Positions 5,990-13,222 of a DNA stretch of 19,946 nt are shown here, one piece after another (positions within the stretch are counted from its first letter, which is position 1; each line of letters opens with the position of its first letter). The notes under the pieces are model-generated. The model made no database searches. It was not told where the DNA came from and saw only the letters and a program-made list of their open reading frames with translations. The DNA is taken from contig DGRN01000013.1 in NCBI GenBank assembly GCA_002391075.1, forward strand, positions 1 through 19,946. Reading direction: 5' to 3'. The DNA is from Candidatus Saccharibacteria bacterium UBA4387. GTDB lineage: Bacteria; Patescibacteriota; Saccharimonadia; Saccharimonadales; Saccharimonadaceae. A program made the position numbers and the translations under genes.

Positions 5990-6550
5990 TTATTTTTGAC
6001 GTTCGCGATACGCGTAAGTTTCCGTATCTACCGAGACTACATCGCCAGTCTTAATGAAGGCCGGCACCTTAATCTCTACACCAGTTTCCAAACGAGCATC
6101 CTTCTGAACCGAAGTCGAGGTGTCACCCTTGACCGCCGTCTCAGTATACTCCACCGCCAACCAAACGTTCTTTGGCAAAACCAAGTTGATTGCCGTGTTG
6201 TTATAGAACTGGATATCTACTTCATTACCCTCTTTCAAGAAGTCCTTAGAATCGCCAACCATTTCAGCCGACAATTCATACTGGTCGAAAGTCGCAGGAT
6301 TCATGAAATAGAACTTTTCGCCATCATTGTATAGATATTGCACAGTCTGGTTCGTAACCTCGGCCGGCTCAATCTTATCTTGACCCTTAAAGGTCTTCGG
6401 CAGTGACGCGCCCGTAATCAGGTTCTTTACCTTCACGTTCACGATACTACCGCCACGCCCCATCACTTTCTGCGAGTATTCAACCACTTTGTATGGCTGA
6501 CCGTCTAGCGTAATGAGCGTATTTTTCTTCAAATCAGTTGGTCCGTACAT
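5990..6550 (-). CDS. efp: Elongation factor P
   Basis: EF-P enters the E-site region to relieve ribosomes stalled on proline runs. The 186 residues cover three domains: KOW-like (1-65, with DLKKNTLITLDGQPYKVVE), OB (about 66-128) and a second OB (129-186, with GVEIKVPAFIKTGDVVSVDTETYAYRER). The tip loop that contacts P-site tRNA reads KVMGRGGSIV, so residue 32 is Arg in place of the Lys of the beta-lysylated E. coli type, and the usual PG is MG. No EpmA or EarP modifying enzyme is in the window. It sits between rpsR (14-base gap) and miaA (13-base gap). Confidence 0.96.
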   Translation of the reverse strand: MYGPTDLKKNTLITLDGQPYKVVEYSQKVMGRGGSIVNVKVKNLITGASLPKTFKGQDKIEPAEVTNQTVQYLYNDGEKFYFMNPATFDQYELSAEMVGDSKDFLKEGNEVDIQFYNNTAINLVLPKNVWLAVEYTETAVKGDTSTSVQKDARLETGVEIKVPAFIKTGDVVSVDTETYAYRERQK

Positions 6551-6564
6551 CCCACCAACCTCTC

Positions 6565-6762
6565 TTAAGCGTTAGCGACAAATGGCATGAGCGCAAGGTG
6601 ACGAGCACGCTTCACTGCTACTGCCAATTGGCGTTGCTGTTTTGCCGACAAACCGGTCTTCGAAATTGGCTCAATGCGGCCATATGCATCAACATAGCGC
6701 TGCAAAGTCTTTACATCGCGATAGTCGAAATACATATTTGGATCATTTTTGAATCTCTTCAT
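6565..6762 (-). CDS. rpsR: 30S ribosomal protein bS18
   Basis: A 65-residue protein with FDYRDVKTLQRYVDAYGRIEPISKTGLSAKQQRQLAVAVKRARHLALMPF, the complete bS18 core. The flexible N-terminus is shorter than in E. coli (75 aa). bS18 forms a heterodimer with bS6 on the 30S platform, and the S6 gene heads this operon. AAGGAG precedes the ATG, and it lies 19 bases after ssb. Confidence 0.97.
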   Translation of the reverse strand: MKRFKNDPNMYFDYRDVKTLQRYVDAYGRIEPISKTGLSAKQQRQLAVAVKRARHLALMPFVANA

Positions 6763-6781
6763 ATTTCTCCTTATTTAATTA

Positions 6782-7246
6782 TTAGAATGGAATTTCGCTA
6801 AGATCAATCGCTTCATCTTCAGCGATATCATCTGGCGCGACGTCGTCCGAAGCAGCCTTCGACGCAGCTTTGCCGCCACGGCTACTTCCGCCTTCATAAC
6901 TGCCGCCATCACCATTTCCACCGATGAAGTTAAAGTCTTCTACAACAATCTCAACACGAGAGCGCTTCTGCCCCTCTTTGTCTTCCCAGCTACGCTGTTC
7001 AAGACGACCAGAGACCAAGATGCCGCTCCCTTTCTTAACATATTGCGCGATGGTTTCACCCTGCTTCCCCCAAGCCGAACAATCAAAGAAAGAAACATTC
7101 TCGACTTGCGAACCAGAATTATCTCGATAGCTTCTATTTACCGCTACCGAAAAGCTACAAACCTGCGTACCGCTAGGCGTACTGCGTAATTCTGGATCAC
7201 GTGTCACGTTTCCTACGATGATAACTTTGCTAAAACCCCGCGCCAT
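6782..7246 (-). CDS. ssb: Single-stranded DNA-binding protein
   Basis: SSB coats single-stranded DNA in replication, repair and recombination. Residues 1-108 form the OB fold, starting MARGFSKVIIVGNVTRDPELRST, with the aromatic positions of NVSFFDCSAWGKQGE and RLEQRSWEDKEG. Residues 109-147 are a Gly/Ser/Ala-rich flexible linker, and the protein ends in the acidic tip DLSEIPF, the docking peptide for repair and replication partners. The 154-residue length is normal. A GGAGG ribosome site lies in the end of rpsF, three bases away, so it is coupled to rpsF. The rpsF-ssb-rpsR order is widespread. Confidence 0.97.
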   Translation of the reverse strand: MARGFSKVIIVGNVTRDPELRSTPSGTQVCSFSVAVNRSYRDNSGSQVENVSFFDCSAWGKQGETIAQYVKKGSGILVSGRLEQRSWEDKEGQKRSRVEIVVEDFNFIGGNGDGGSYEGGSSRGGKAASKAASDDVAPDDIAEDEAIDLSEIPF

Positions 7247-7249
7247 ATA

Positions 7250-7603
7250 TTATTCCTCCTCTTTTGTTTCTTCTTGCGATGACTTGCGCTCTGCACGCTT
7301 GGCTGCCATCTTTTCGCGACGTGGATCTTTTGCTACTAGTAAATAGCGAAGAGCCTCATCCGTAATGTTGAGCACGGACGAAATCTTTGCCGGAGCTAGT
7401 GCAGGAAGTTCCAATTCGCAATAGTAATAAACCGCAAAATCCTGCTTTTTGATCGTATAGGCAAGACGTTTCTTGCCCTCGTTGGCTTCCTTGGTAATCT
7501 TACCACCGTTAGCCTCGATCAAAGCTTTGATCTTGTCGGTTGCCGGGCCCAAGTTCATCTCCAAATCTGGGTGAATGAGCACGGTTAATTCGTATTCTCG
7601 CAT
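7250..7603 (-). CDS. rpsF: 30S ribosomal protein bS6
   Basis: A 117-residue protein from the ATG at 7603: MREYELTVLIHPDLE, then AYTIKKQDFAVYYYCELELP and NITDEALRYLLVAKD, the bS6 ferredoxin-like fold, with a charged, mostly acidic tail ending EETKEEE. The frame is open further upstream, but the start at 7603 is fixed by AAAGGAG six bases before it and by family alignment. It heads the operon rpsF-ssb-rpsR-efp-miaA and two more genes. The leader contains an 8-bp hairpin just before the ribosome site, a possible S6:S18 feedback site. Confidence 0.97.
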   Translation of the reverse strand: MREYELTVLIHPDLEMNLGPATDKIKALIEANGGKITKEANEGKKRLAYTIKKQDFAVYYYCELELPALAPAKISSVLNITDEALRYLLVAKDPRREKMAAKRAERKSSQEETKEEE

Positions 7604-7621
7604 GAACACTCCTTTGGTTAA

Positions 7622-7660
7622 AGCAAAAGCACATTGTATTTGCATTAATTGTCTTTTGCT
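7622..7660 (-). promoter_or_regulatory. Leader hairpin upstream of rpsF
   Basis: AGCAAAAG at 7653-7660 (read on the minus strand) pairs perfectly with CTTTTGCT at 7622-7629, an 8-bp stem with a 23-base loop, ending shortly before the AAAGGAG of rpsF. Position suggests autoregulation by the S6:S18 dimer as described for other bacteria, but I do not see the CCG element of that known motif, so the role is uncertain. Confidence 0.4.
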
Positions 7661-7678
7661 GAGCTAATATTCCCAACT

Positions 7679-7707
7679 ATTTTAGCACAAACGCCCAAAA
7701 ACTACAA
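7679..7707 (-). promoter_or_regulatory. Promoter of the rpsF operon
   Basis: Read on the minus strand: TTGTAG (7702-7707), a 17-base spacer and TAAAAT (7679-7684), preceded by TGC. Predicted start about 7672, giving a leader of about 70 bases. Confidence 0.65.
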
Positions 7708-7740
7708 GCTTTTCGACCCCTGTTTCGCCACCTATCCTAT

Positions 7741-7759
7741 CGTTGTAATAATTACAACG
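7741..7759. promoter_or_regulatory. Palindromic operator-like site 1
   Basis: GTTGTA-ATAAT-TACAAC at 7742-7758, extended by C/G to an 8-bp dyad with a 3-base centre. It shares the consensus GTTGTA-N5-TACAAC with site 2. It lies between the end of uvrD and the rpsF promoter. Confidence 0.5.
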
Positions 7760-7803
7760 TATTTCAATTACTGAATAAAATATTTATACGCTTCTGTCAA
7801 TCC

Positions 7804-7822
7804 TGTTGTACTTTTTACAACA
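7804..7822. promoter_or_regulatory. Palindromic operator-like site 2
   Basis: TGTTGTA-CTTTT-TACAACA, the same GTTGTA-N5-TACAAC as site 1. The centres are 63 bp apart, six helical turns, so one protein could bind both on the same DNA face. A TTGACA reading on the minus strand lies between the sites, next to this one. Confidence 0.5.
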
Positions 7823-7845
7823 TATCGCAATTTCAGCACAATAAC

Positions 7846-9858
7846 TTATTCATAAATCGGACCGTCATCTGGGAAAGGATCCGAATCCCAGCCATCAGCA
7901 TAGGAATTATCCTTAAAACCATCACCATCCATATCGCGCGAATCGTCGAACGTGTCCTCTTCGCCAAAATCATCAAAGTCATTTCTTATGCCATCGCCGT
8001 TCGTATCGCGTCCACCATAAGGATTAAAACCCAAATCATTCAAAAACCTCGACGGAAAATTGTACGTTCGTCCGCCATACATAAAGCGCGATTGCGCGTA
8101 GCTCAAGTACAACTCTTTCATGGCGCGCGTCATGCCAACGTAAGCCAACCGGCGCTCCTCCTCCACATCTTCCGGCGCCTCCTCTGACGCTCTCACATGC
8201 GGCATCAACCCCTCCTCCATGCCGACCAAAAACACTACCGGAAATTCCAAACCTTTCGCAGCGTGCAAGGTCATTAGAGTCACTGCCTCACCCGTTGCAC
8301 TTTCGTCCGCCGAAGACATCAAAGCCGCATCCGCCAGAAACTCATCCAAAGTCGAATACGCGCCCGCCTCGCCAACCAAAGCCGTTAGGTTCTCGTTGCG
8401 TTCCTCCGCCTTCAACTTATCTCCATCTTCGAGATACTCCCGATAGCAAATTTTGCGCAACAATTCTTCAATCAAATCCGCCGGCGCCATTCCGCGTTCA
8501 TTTTTTGTGCGCAAATCCTTCAATACCCCAAGAAAATTCTCGTACGCGCGTAAAATTTTTGGAGACAAAAGTTGTATCTCGCCGTTCAAAATTCTTTCCA
8601 TCGACACCGCACCTATCCCTCGCGCCGGCACATTTACCACACGCTGCAAAGACACAACATCGTGCGGATTTACAATCAAATGCAGATACGCCACAATGTC
8701 CTTAATTTCTTTACGATCGTAGAATCTAACACCGCCAACTAATTTATACGGCAATCGGTACTCCATAAAGGCGCGCTCAAAGGCCTGCGACTGCGCATTC
8801 GTACGATAAAGCACCGCAAAATCCGACAATGGTCGCCCGCTTCGTTTAATCTGCATCGCAACCCACTGCGCCTCATCGTGCTCGTCGCGCGCGCCATGAA
8901 TCTCAACCGGCTCGCCCTTCCCAGATTTCGTATACAATTCTTTATCGCTGCGCTGAGTATTTTTTGTAATCACTTTTTGCGCCGCATCCAAAATATTTTG
9001 CGTCGATCTGTAATTCTCCTCTAGCTTAATGACTTTCGCCCCAGAAAAATCGCGCTCAAAATTTAATATGTTTGTAAAATCCGCACCACGCCATGAATAA
9101 ATCGATTGCCAGTCATCGCCAACGCAACAAATATTACGCTCATCATTGACTAACATTTTTACAATCTCATACTGAATATGGTTCGTATCCTGATACTCGT
9201 CAATCAGAATATGCTTAAATTTTGTGCGCCATTTTTCACGCACATCCGGCTGCGTCCGCAGCATTTTCGCCACCTCTACCAACAAATCATCAAAATCAAC
9301 CGCATCCGCCTTCTTGCGCATATCCTCATAACGCTCATAAATCTCCGCGATTTTCTTCTGATTCGGATAAACCGCATCGGCCGCATATTCATCCGGCCCA
9401 AGCCCATCATTCTTCGCTTTCGAAATTGCCGCCTCAGCCGCCTTCGGCTTCACGCTCTTATCCGTAATCTTCAAATCTTTCATCGCTCGCTTTATCAGTG
9501 CCAAGCGATCATCCGTGTCATAAATCGTAAAGCTCTTCGACAAGCCAACCCGTTCTGCCTCAATCCGCAGAATTTTCACACAAATCGAGTGAAAAGTTCC
9601 CATCCACGGCATGAACGAATACGAATTTTCCATCCCTAACAAGGTCGCCAAGCGCTCGCGCATCTCTCGCGCCGCCTTATTTGTAAAGGTCAACGCCAAA
9701 ATCTCGCGCGGCGCCACGCCATTCGCAATCAAATTCGCAATCCGATGCGTCAAAGTCTTCGTCTTACCAGACCCCGCACCCGCCAAAATCAACACCGGCC
9801 CACTCAGCGTCTCCGCAGCCTCACGCTGCGCGTCATTCAAACCCTCCAAAATATCCAT
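7846..9858 (-). CDS. UvrD/PcrA-type ATP-dependent DNA helicase with acidic calcium-loop-like tail
   Basis: A superfamily 1A 3'-to-5' helicase of repair and replication, 670 residues. All motifs are visible: Q motif LNDAQREAA, Walker A GAGSGKT (27-33), Ia LTFTNKAAREM, II DEYQD, III VGDDWQSIYSWRGAD, IV ENYRSTQNI, V TLHAAKGLEF and VI EERRLAYVGMTRA. The body ends near residue 610. The last 56 residues are highly acidic and hold two DxNGDG/DxDGDG loops (from D618 and D642), where PcrA/UvrD normally carry a Tudor-like RNA-polymerase-binding domain. It is likely leaderless: TGG TAAAAT (9865-9873) ends six bases before the ATG. A terminator of the upstream gene lies just before this promoter. PcrA versus UvrD cannot be settled here. 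Confidence 0.95.
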   Translation of the reverse strand: MDILEGLNDAQREAAETLSGPVLILAGAGSGKTKTLTHRIANLIANGVAPREILALTFTNKAAREMRERLATLLGMENSYSFMPWMGTFHSICVKILRIEAERVGLSKSFTIYDTDDRLALIKRAMKDLKITDKSVKPKAAEAAISKAKNDGLGPDEYAADAVYPNQKKIAEIYERYEDMRKKADAVDFDDLLVEVAKMLRTQPDVREKWRTKFKHILIDEYQDTNHIQYEIVKMLVNDERNICCVGDDWQSIYSWRGADFTNILNFERDFSGAKVIKLEENYRSTQNILDAAQKVITKNTQRSDKELYTKSGKGEPVEIHGARDEHDEAQWVAMQIKRSGRPLSDFAVLYRTNAQSQAFERAFMEYRLPYKLVGGVRFYDRKEIKDIVAYLHLIVNPHDVVSLQRVVNVPARGIGAVSMERILNGEIQLLSPKILRAYENFLGVLKDLRTKNERGMAPADLIEELLRKICYREYLEDGDKLKAEERNENLTALVGEAGAYSTLDEFLADAALMSSADESATGEAVTLMTLHAAKGLEFPVVFLVGMEEGLMPHVRASEEAPEDVEEERRLAYVGMTRAMKELYLSYAQSRFMYGGRTYNFPSRFLNDLGFNPYGGRDTNGDGIRNDFDDFGEEDTFDDSRDMDGDGFKDNSYADGWDSDPFPDDGPIYE

Positions 9859-9864
9859 TCTTCT

Positions 9865-9873
9865 ATTTTACCA
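9865..9873 (-). promoter_or_regulatory. Extended -10 promoter giving a leaderless helicase mRNA
   Basis: TGG TAAAAT on the minus strand with six bases to the ATG at 9858. No Shine-Dalgarno is present between them. Confidence 0.55.
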
Positions 9874-9888
9874 TCAAACCCCGCCCGC

Positions 9889-9913
9889 CAAAAAGCCCCT
9901 CCTCAGAGGGGCT
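9889..9913 (-). terminator. Terminator of the single-pass membrane protein gene
   Basis: An 8-bp perfect stem, AGCCCCTC at 9894-9901 against GAGGGGCT at 9906-9913, with a 4-base loop. On the minus strand a T-run follows. It lies 13 bases after the stop of the upstream gene. Confidence 0.85.
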
Positions 9914-9926
9914 AACATTGCCGGAG

Positions 9927-10754
9927 CTATTGCCACAATTTACTATTTATGACCGTCTCAGGGTCTAGCTCAACTATGCTACCGTTTCGGCTAATACCTG
10001 CTGCATAACCGCCATCACCGTTGCTCAAGCCGCTAAGCACCGCCACCAAATTCTTGCCCGTCACGATATTTTTCTTGAATTCCGTACGAACTTGATCTTT
10101 AATCACACCGCTCCTCATGTCATTGGCAATAGATAGCGTGCTCAAATCGCCATTCGCATCGACGAACCAGACATAGTAACCATCGAAGCTCTGGCCAAAG
10201 CCCATCTCGCCCAACGAAACAATATTCGTCAAATCAAGTTTGTAGCCCTCAAAGCTAAAGCTTTCTTGCTCCCAGAACGCAAACCCTTCTCTTAGGTCAT
10301 CAGTTTTTATCGTCCATGTTCCCTTTTCGCCCAAAGCCTTCTCCGCATCGGCATCATAGCTCATTTTGAACTTAAGCATACCTTGCGTAATTTCATTCTT
10401 GTTTGGCCTAAAGTATACCTCGCCACTCTTAACTAGATAGAAGTCGCCATAATTAAACACGCGCACCAATCCAGTACGAACCAATTCGGCATTTTTATCT
10501 TCTATGTCGTTAATATCACCGCTTTCTTGTTTTTCGATCGCATCTTCAGCATCATCACTGACACACTTCTTGCCATTAGTCGTATCCGCAATCGCCGAAT
10601 CGTTATTCTTTGCAACGAAAATCTCGTAGCAGTACAGGCCACCTAGTACCAAAGTACAAAGCGCCAGAAAAACCACCACCAGCACGAGGCCTGAACTCTT
10701 TTTCTGCGTCTGTGCGACCGGTTGAGCAGCCTGAAATTCACCCTTTTGTTCCAT
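9927..10754 (-). CDS. Single-pass membrane protein of unknown function
   Basis: I do not recognise a family. The 275 residues start with a short Gln-rich cytoplasmic part ending in KK, then one strongly hydrophobic helix at about 21-45, then an acidic linker (SDDAEDAIEKQESGDINDIEDKN) and a soluble, beta-rich region outside the cell. The orientation is inferred from the positive charges before the helix. There is no cleavable signal and no sortase or lipobox motif. Isolated phrases such as VDANGDLSTLSI are not enough to assign calcium binding. It has an AGGAG ribosome site, a good promoter at 10783-10811 and its own terminator, so it is a single-gene unit. A surface role fits an epibiotic lifestyle but is speculation. 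Confidence 0.8.
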   Translation of the reverse strand: MEQKGEFQAAQPVAQTQKKSSGLVLVVVFLALCTLVLGGLYCYEIFVAKNNDSAIADTTNGKKCVSDDAEDAIEKQESGDINDIEDKNAELVRTGLVRVFNYGDFYLVKSGEVYFRPNKNEITQGMLKFKMSYDADAEKALGEKGTWTIKTDDLREGFAFWEQESFSFEGYKLDLTNIVSLGEMGFGQSFDGYYVWFVDANGDLSTLSIANDMRSGVIKDQVRTEFKKNIVTGKNLVAVLSGLSNGDGGYAAGISRNGSIVELDPETVINSKLWQ

Positions 10755-10782
10755 TGTTTCTCCTATTATTTTATTTATGTTT

Positions 10783-10811
10783 ATTATAGACTATTTTGAC
10801 TTGCGCGCCAA
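10783..10811 (-). promoter_or_regulatory. Promoter of the single-pass membrane protein gene
   Basis: Read on the minus strand: TTGGCG (10806-10811), a 17-base spacer and TATAAT (10783-10788). The -35 box lies inside the last codons of the upstream gene. Confidence 0.7.
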
Positions 10812-11216
10812 CGTCGCTATTATTCCGCCAATCGCCACCAGGCACCAAATCCCGCAAAGGATAATCGAAAGCACCACCAAATCCCAGTTACTAAACACCA
10901 TCGCCGAATCATTATTAAACGCTCCGAAGCCAGACAAGGTCCACCAGCCTAAAATCAGCCCGACCGCCACCATTACACTCGCAAAACGATGTTTCCCTAA
11001 AACCGTTTTCCTAAACTCAGCAATCTTATTCTTATTCTTTATTATCAGAGCCACACCCGCCAAACACAAAATTATCGCCAATATAATCAACGGCGAGTCA
11101 TGATAATTATGCTTCGCAAACAGCAAATCCACTAGCTCCGAAATCGCCAGCAATCCGCCACAAATAATCATTATTATTCCAGCGCCAATCGCAATATTTC
11201 CATTCTTCTTTTTCAT
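10791..11216 (-). CDS. Small four-helix membrane protein of unknown function
   Basis: A 141-residue hydrophobic protein with about four membrane helices (roughly residues 8-28, 43-59, 77-97 and 112-136) and basic ends (MKKKNG, LARKSK). No catalytic or transporter motif is recognised. The frame is open far upstream, but the start is placed at 11216 because TATAAT (11224-11229) ends seven bases before that ATG and the thrS terminator lies further up, so the upstream part cannot be in the same message. The mRNA is predicted leaderless. The gene lies between thrS and the single-pass membrane protein gene, whose promoter it overlaps. Confidence 0.7.
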   Translation of the reverse strand: MKKKNGNIAIGAGIIMIICGGLLAISELVDLLFAKHNYHDSPLIILAIILCLAGVALIIKNKNKIAEFRKTVLGKHRFASVMVAVGLILGWWTLSGFGAFNNDSAMVFSNWDLVVLSIILCGIWCLVAIGGIIATLARKSK

Positions 11217-11256
11217 ACTATTAATTATACTCGCAAAACGCTTATGTTTACCCCCA

Positions 11257-11285
11257 CAAAAAGCCGCCCTTCGCGGAGCGGCTTT
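11257..11285 (-). terminator. Terminator of thrS
   Basis: AAAGCCGC/GCGGCTTT, 8 bp, at 11260-11267 and 11278-11285. It has a 10-base loop and a T-run on the minus strand, five bases after the thrS stop. Confidence 0.85.
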
Positions 11286-11289
11286 CAGT

Positions 11290-13110
11290 TTATTCGTCTT
11301 CCAATCCGAAAAACTCTTTGTCTGTATAGAAGCTACGCTCAATACTTTCCACCAAGAACTCGCGCAGATGCTTCAATTCCCATTGCGTCTGGTCGTCCTC
11401 ATGCGCCCAAACACCATTCCATCGAATCGAAACCTCATGCGCCTCCGCATCCTTCGGACCAACAATAATAAGCAACGGAATCTTCATCTTTGTCGCCTCA
11501 CGAATCTTCTTTCCAAGGCTCTCATTTCGATCATCCAGCGTATAGCGAATCTTGTAATCACGACCAAAGAAGAAATTTCTCGTCCCCTTTACAACATCTT
11601 CCACTTCTTTCGCATAATCCGCAACGTCGTCATTCAGGGTCAAAATACGCACCTGCTCTGGCGCCATCCATGCCGGGAACCAGCCGCCAGTATGCTCGAT
11701 TAAAATGCTCATAAAACGCTCAATCGAACCAACCAAGGCACAGTGAATCATAACTGGCGTCTTTTTCGAGCCATCTTCCGCGGTATATTCAAGGCCAAAA
11801 CGGGACGGCGTCGCATAGTCTAGCTGCACAGTCGCAACCTGCCATTCGCGTCCCAAGGCGTCCGTCGCCATGAAATCCATCTTCGGACCATACATCGCCG
11901 CTTCGCCAATTCCGATAAAATACTCAATTTTGTGCTCGTCAGCCATCGCCTGGATTGCACTCTGCGCCTTTTCCCACATTTCCGGCGTACCAGTATAGCC
12001 GTCGCTATCATCGCGAAAACTCAAACGCAGATGCAACTTCATATCGATGCGACCGTAAAGATCTTGCGCCGACTCAATCAACTCGCCAAAGACCTGGCCA
12101 ATCTGATCTTCCGTGCAAAATACATGCGAATCATCCTGCGTAATCGAGCGCACACGGCTCAAACCGCCAAGCTCGCCCTTGCGTTCATCACGGTAAACCA
12201 TCGTCGTTTCCAAAAACTTCACCGGCATCTCTTTGTAAGAGCGCGGACGCGAAGCAAAAATCTGCGTATGATGCGGGCAGTTCACTGGCTTTAGCGCCAA
12301 ATGGTCGCCAGATTCCTGGCTTTCGAATTGCAACATTTCCGGGAATTTCTCATAGTGCCCTGAGGTTTTATACAAATCAACCAACGCAATGTGCGGAATG
12401 CAAACCTTCTGATAACCGCGCTCAATTCGATAACTCTGCGCAAAATCATTCAAAATATCGCGCAAAGCCGTACCACGCGGCGTAAACATCGGCAAACCAG
12501 AGCCAACCAAATCCGAGAAGCAGAACAAATCCAACTCCTTACCAAGCTTGCGGTGATCGCGCTTCTTCGCCTCTTCTTGCTTCGCCTGATACTCTTTTAG
12601 TTCTTCCTCAGTCTCGAAAGCCAAGCCATAAATACGCGTCAACATCTCGCGCTTTTCGTCGCCACGCCAATACGCGCCAGCAACTTTGTCCAACTTAAAC
12701 GCGCCAACTTTCCCAGTCGACTCTACATGCGGCCCCTTGCACAAATCTTCAAAGTCACCCAAAGTGTAGAACGAAATCGTCTCATCTTCCGGCAAATCAT
12801 TGATCAGCTCTTCCTTGAACTTCTGACCGTTTTCCTTCGCCCAAGCCAAAGCTTCGTCACGCGACTTCTCCGAATAAGCAATCGGCAAATCTTTATTGAT
12901 AATCTTGCGCATTTCCTTTTCGATTTTCTTGAAATCTTCCTCGGAAACTTTCACGCCGCCAAAATCAATATCATAATAAAAGCCATTATCAATCGCCGGG
13001 CCAACCCCAAACCGAATTGTTGTTGTGCCAGAATACAAATTCTTAATCGCCGCGGCCATAATATGGCTGAGCGAATGACGCTGTTTCATAACATTTGATT
13101 CTTCTGACAT
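11290..13110 (-). CDS. thrS: Threonyl-tRNA synthetase (no TGS domain)
   Basis: A class II synthetase that charges tRNA-Thr, 606 residues from the ATG at 13110. The editing domain is intact: HSLSH (H12, H16) and C124-KGPH128, which clear Ser-tRNA-Thr. The catalytic core has KPVNCPHH with zinc Cys278, motif 2 YRDERKGELGGLSRVRSITQDDSHVF, and motif 3 LVGSIERFMSILIEHTGG. The C-terminal anticodon-binding domain starts near WMAPEQVRIL. The roughly 60-residue N-terminal TGS domain of E. coli-type enzymes is absent. The frame stays open upstream, but that stretch bears no TGS likeness and contains the promoter, so the start next to AAGGG at 13110 is used. The leader is too short for a T-box. Confidence 0.97.
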   Translation of the reverse strand: MSEESNVMKQRHSLSHIMAAAIKNLYSGTTTIRFGVGPAIDNGFYYDIDFGGVKVSEEDFKKIEKEMRKIINKDLPIAYSEKSRDEALAWAKENGQKFKEELINDLPEDETISFYTLGDFEDLCKGPHVESTGKVGAFKLDKVAGAYWRGDEKREMLTRIYGLAFETEEELKEYQAKQEEAKKRDHRKLGKELDLFCFSDLVGSGLPMFTPRGTALRDILNDFAQSYRIERGYQKVCIPHIALVDLYKTSGHYEKFPEMLQFESQESGDHLALKPVNCPHHTQIFASRPRSYKEMPVKFLETTMVYRDERKGELGGLSRVRSITQDDSHVFCTEDQIGQVFGELIESAQDLYGRIDMKLHLRLSFRDDSDGYTGTPEMWEKAQSAIQAMADEHKIEYFIGIGEAAMYGPKMDFMATDALGREWQVATVQLDYATPSRFGLEYTAEDGSKKTPVMIHCALVGSIERFMSILIEHTGGWFPAWMAPEQVRILTLNDDVADYAKEVEDVVKGTRNFFFGRDYKIRYTLDDRNESLGKKIREATKMKIPLLIIVGPKDAEAHEVSIRWNGVWAHEDDQTQWELKHLREFLVESIERSFYTDKEFFGLEDE

Positions 13111-13144
13111 CGCTGCCCTTTCTTGATTAATTTTTACATCTGTA

Positions 13145-13153
13145 ATTATACCA
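13145..13153 (-). promoter_or_regulatory. Promoter of thrS (extended -10)
   Basis: TGG TATAAT on the minus strand (13145-13153). It predicts a start near 13138 and a leader of about 30 bases with an AAGGG ribosome site. The divergent promoter of the DUF1704 gene (TGT TAAAAT, 13183-13191, plus strand) lies about 35 bp away, so the two may be co-regulated. Confidence 0.6.
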
Positions 13154-13182
13154 TATTTTCCTCTCTGCGGCAGCCATGATGT

Positions 13183-13191
13183 GTTAAAATA
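13183..13191 (+). promoter_or_regulatory. Extended -10 promoter of the DUF1704 gene
   Basis: TGT TAAAAT, predicted start about 13198, with a leader of about 25 bases to the ATG at 13223. No clear -35 box, and no ribosome site at the usual distance. Confidence 0.45.
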
Positions 13192-13222
13192 AAAACTAGG
13201 AAAAGCGCAAACATAAACACCC

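Noticed and set aside
7774..7804. Second promoter for the rpsF operon starting from the minus-strand TTGACA
   Set aside because: At 16-18 bases distance only TATTCA-like sequences occur, a poor -10 box. It is mentioned with the operators but not annotated as a promoter.
7804..7822. Terminator of uvrD
   Set aside because: The palindrome is short and AT-rich, has no T-run after it, and matches the second site at 7741, so a protein-binding site is more likely.
11217..11342. Upstream extension of the four-helix membrane protein
   Set aside because: It runs through the thrS terminator and into the end of thrS. TATAAT sits seven bases before the ATG at 11216, so that is the better start.
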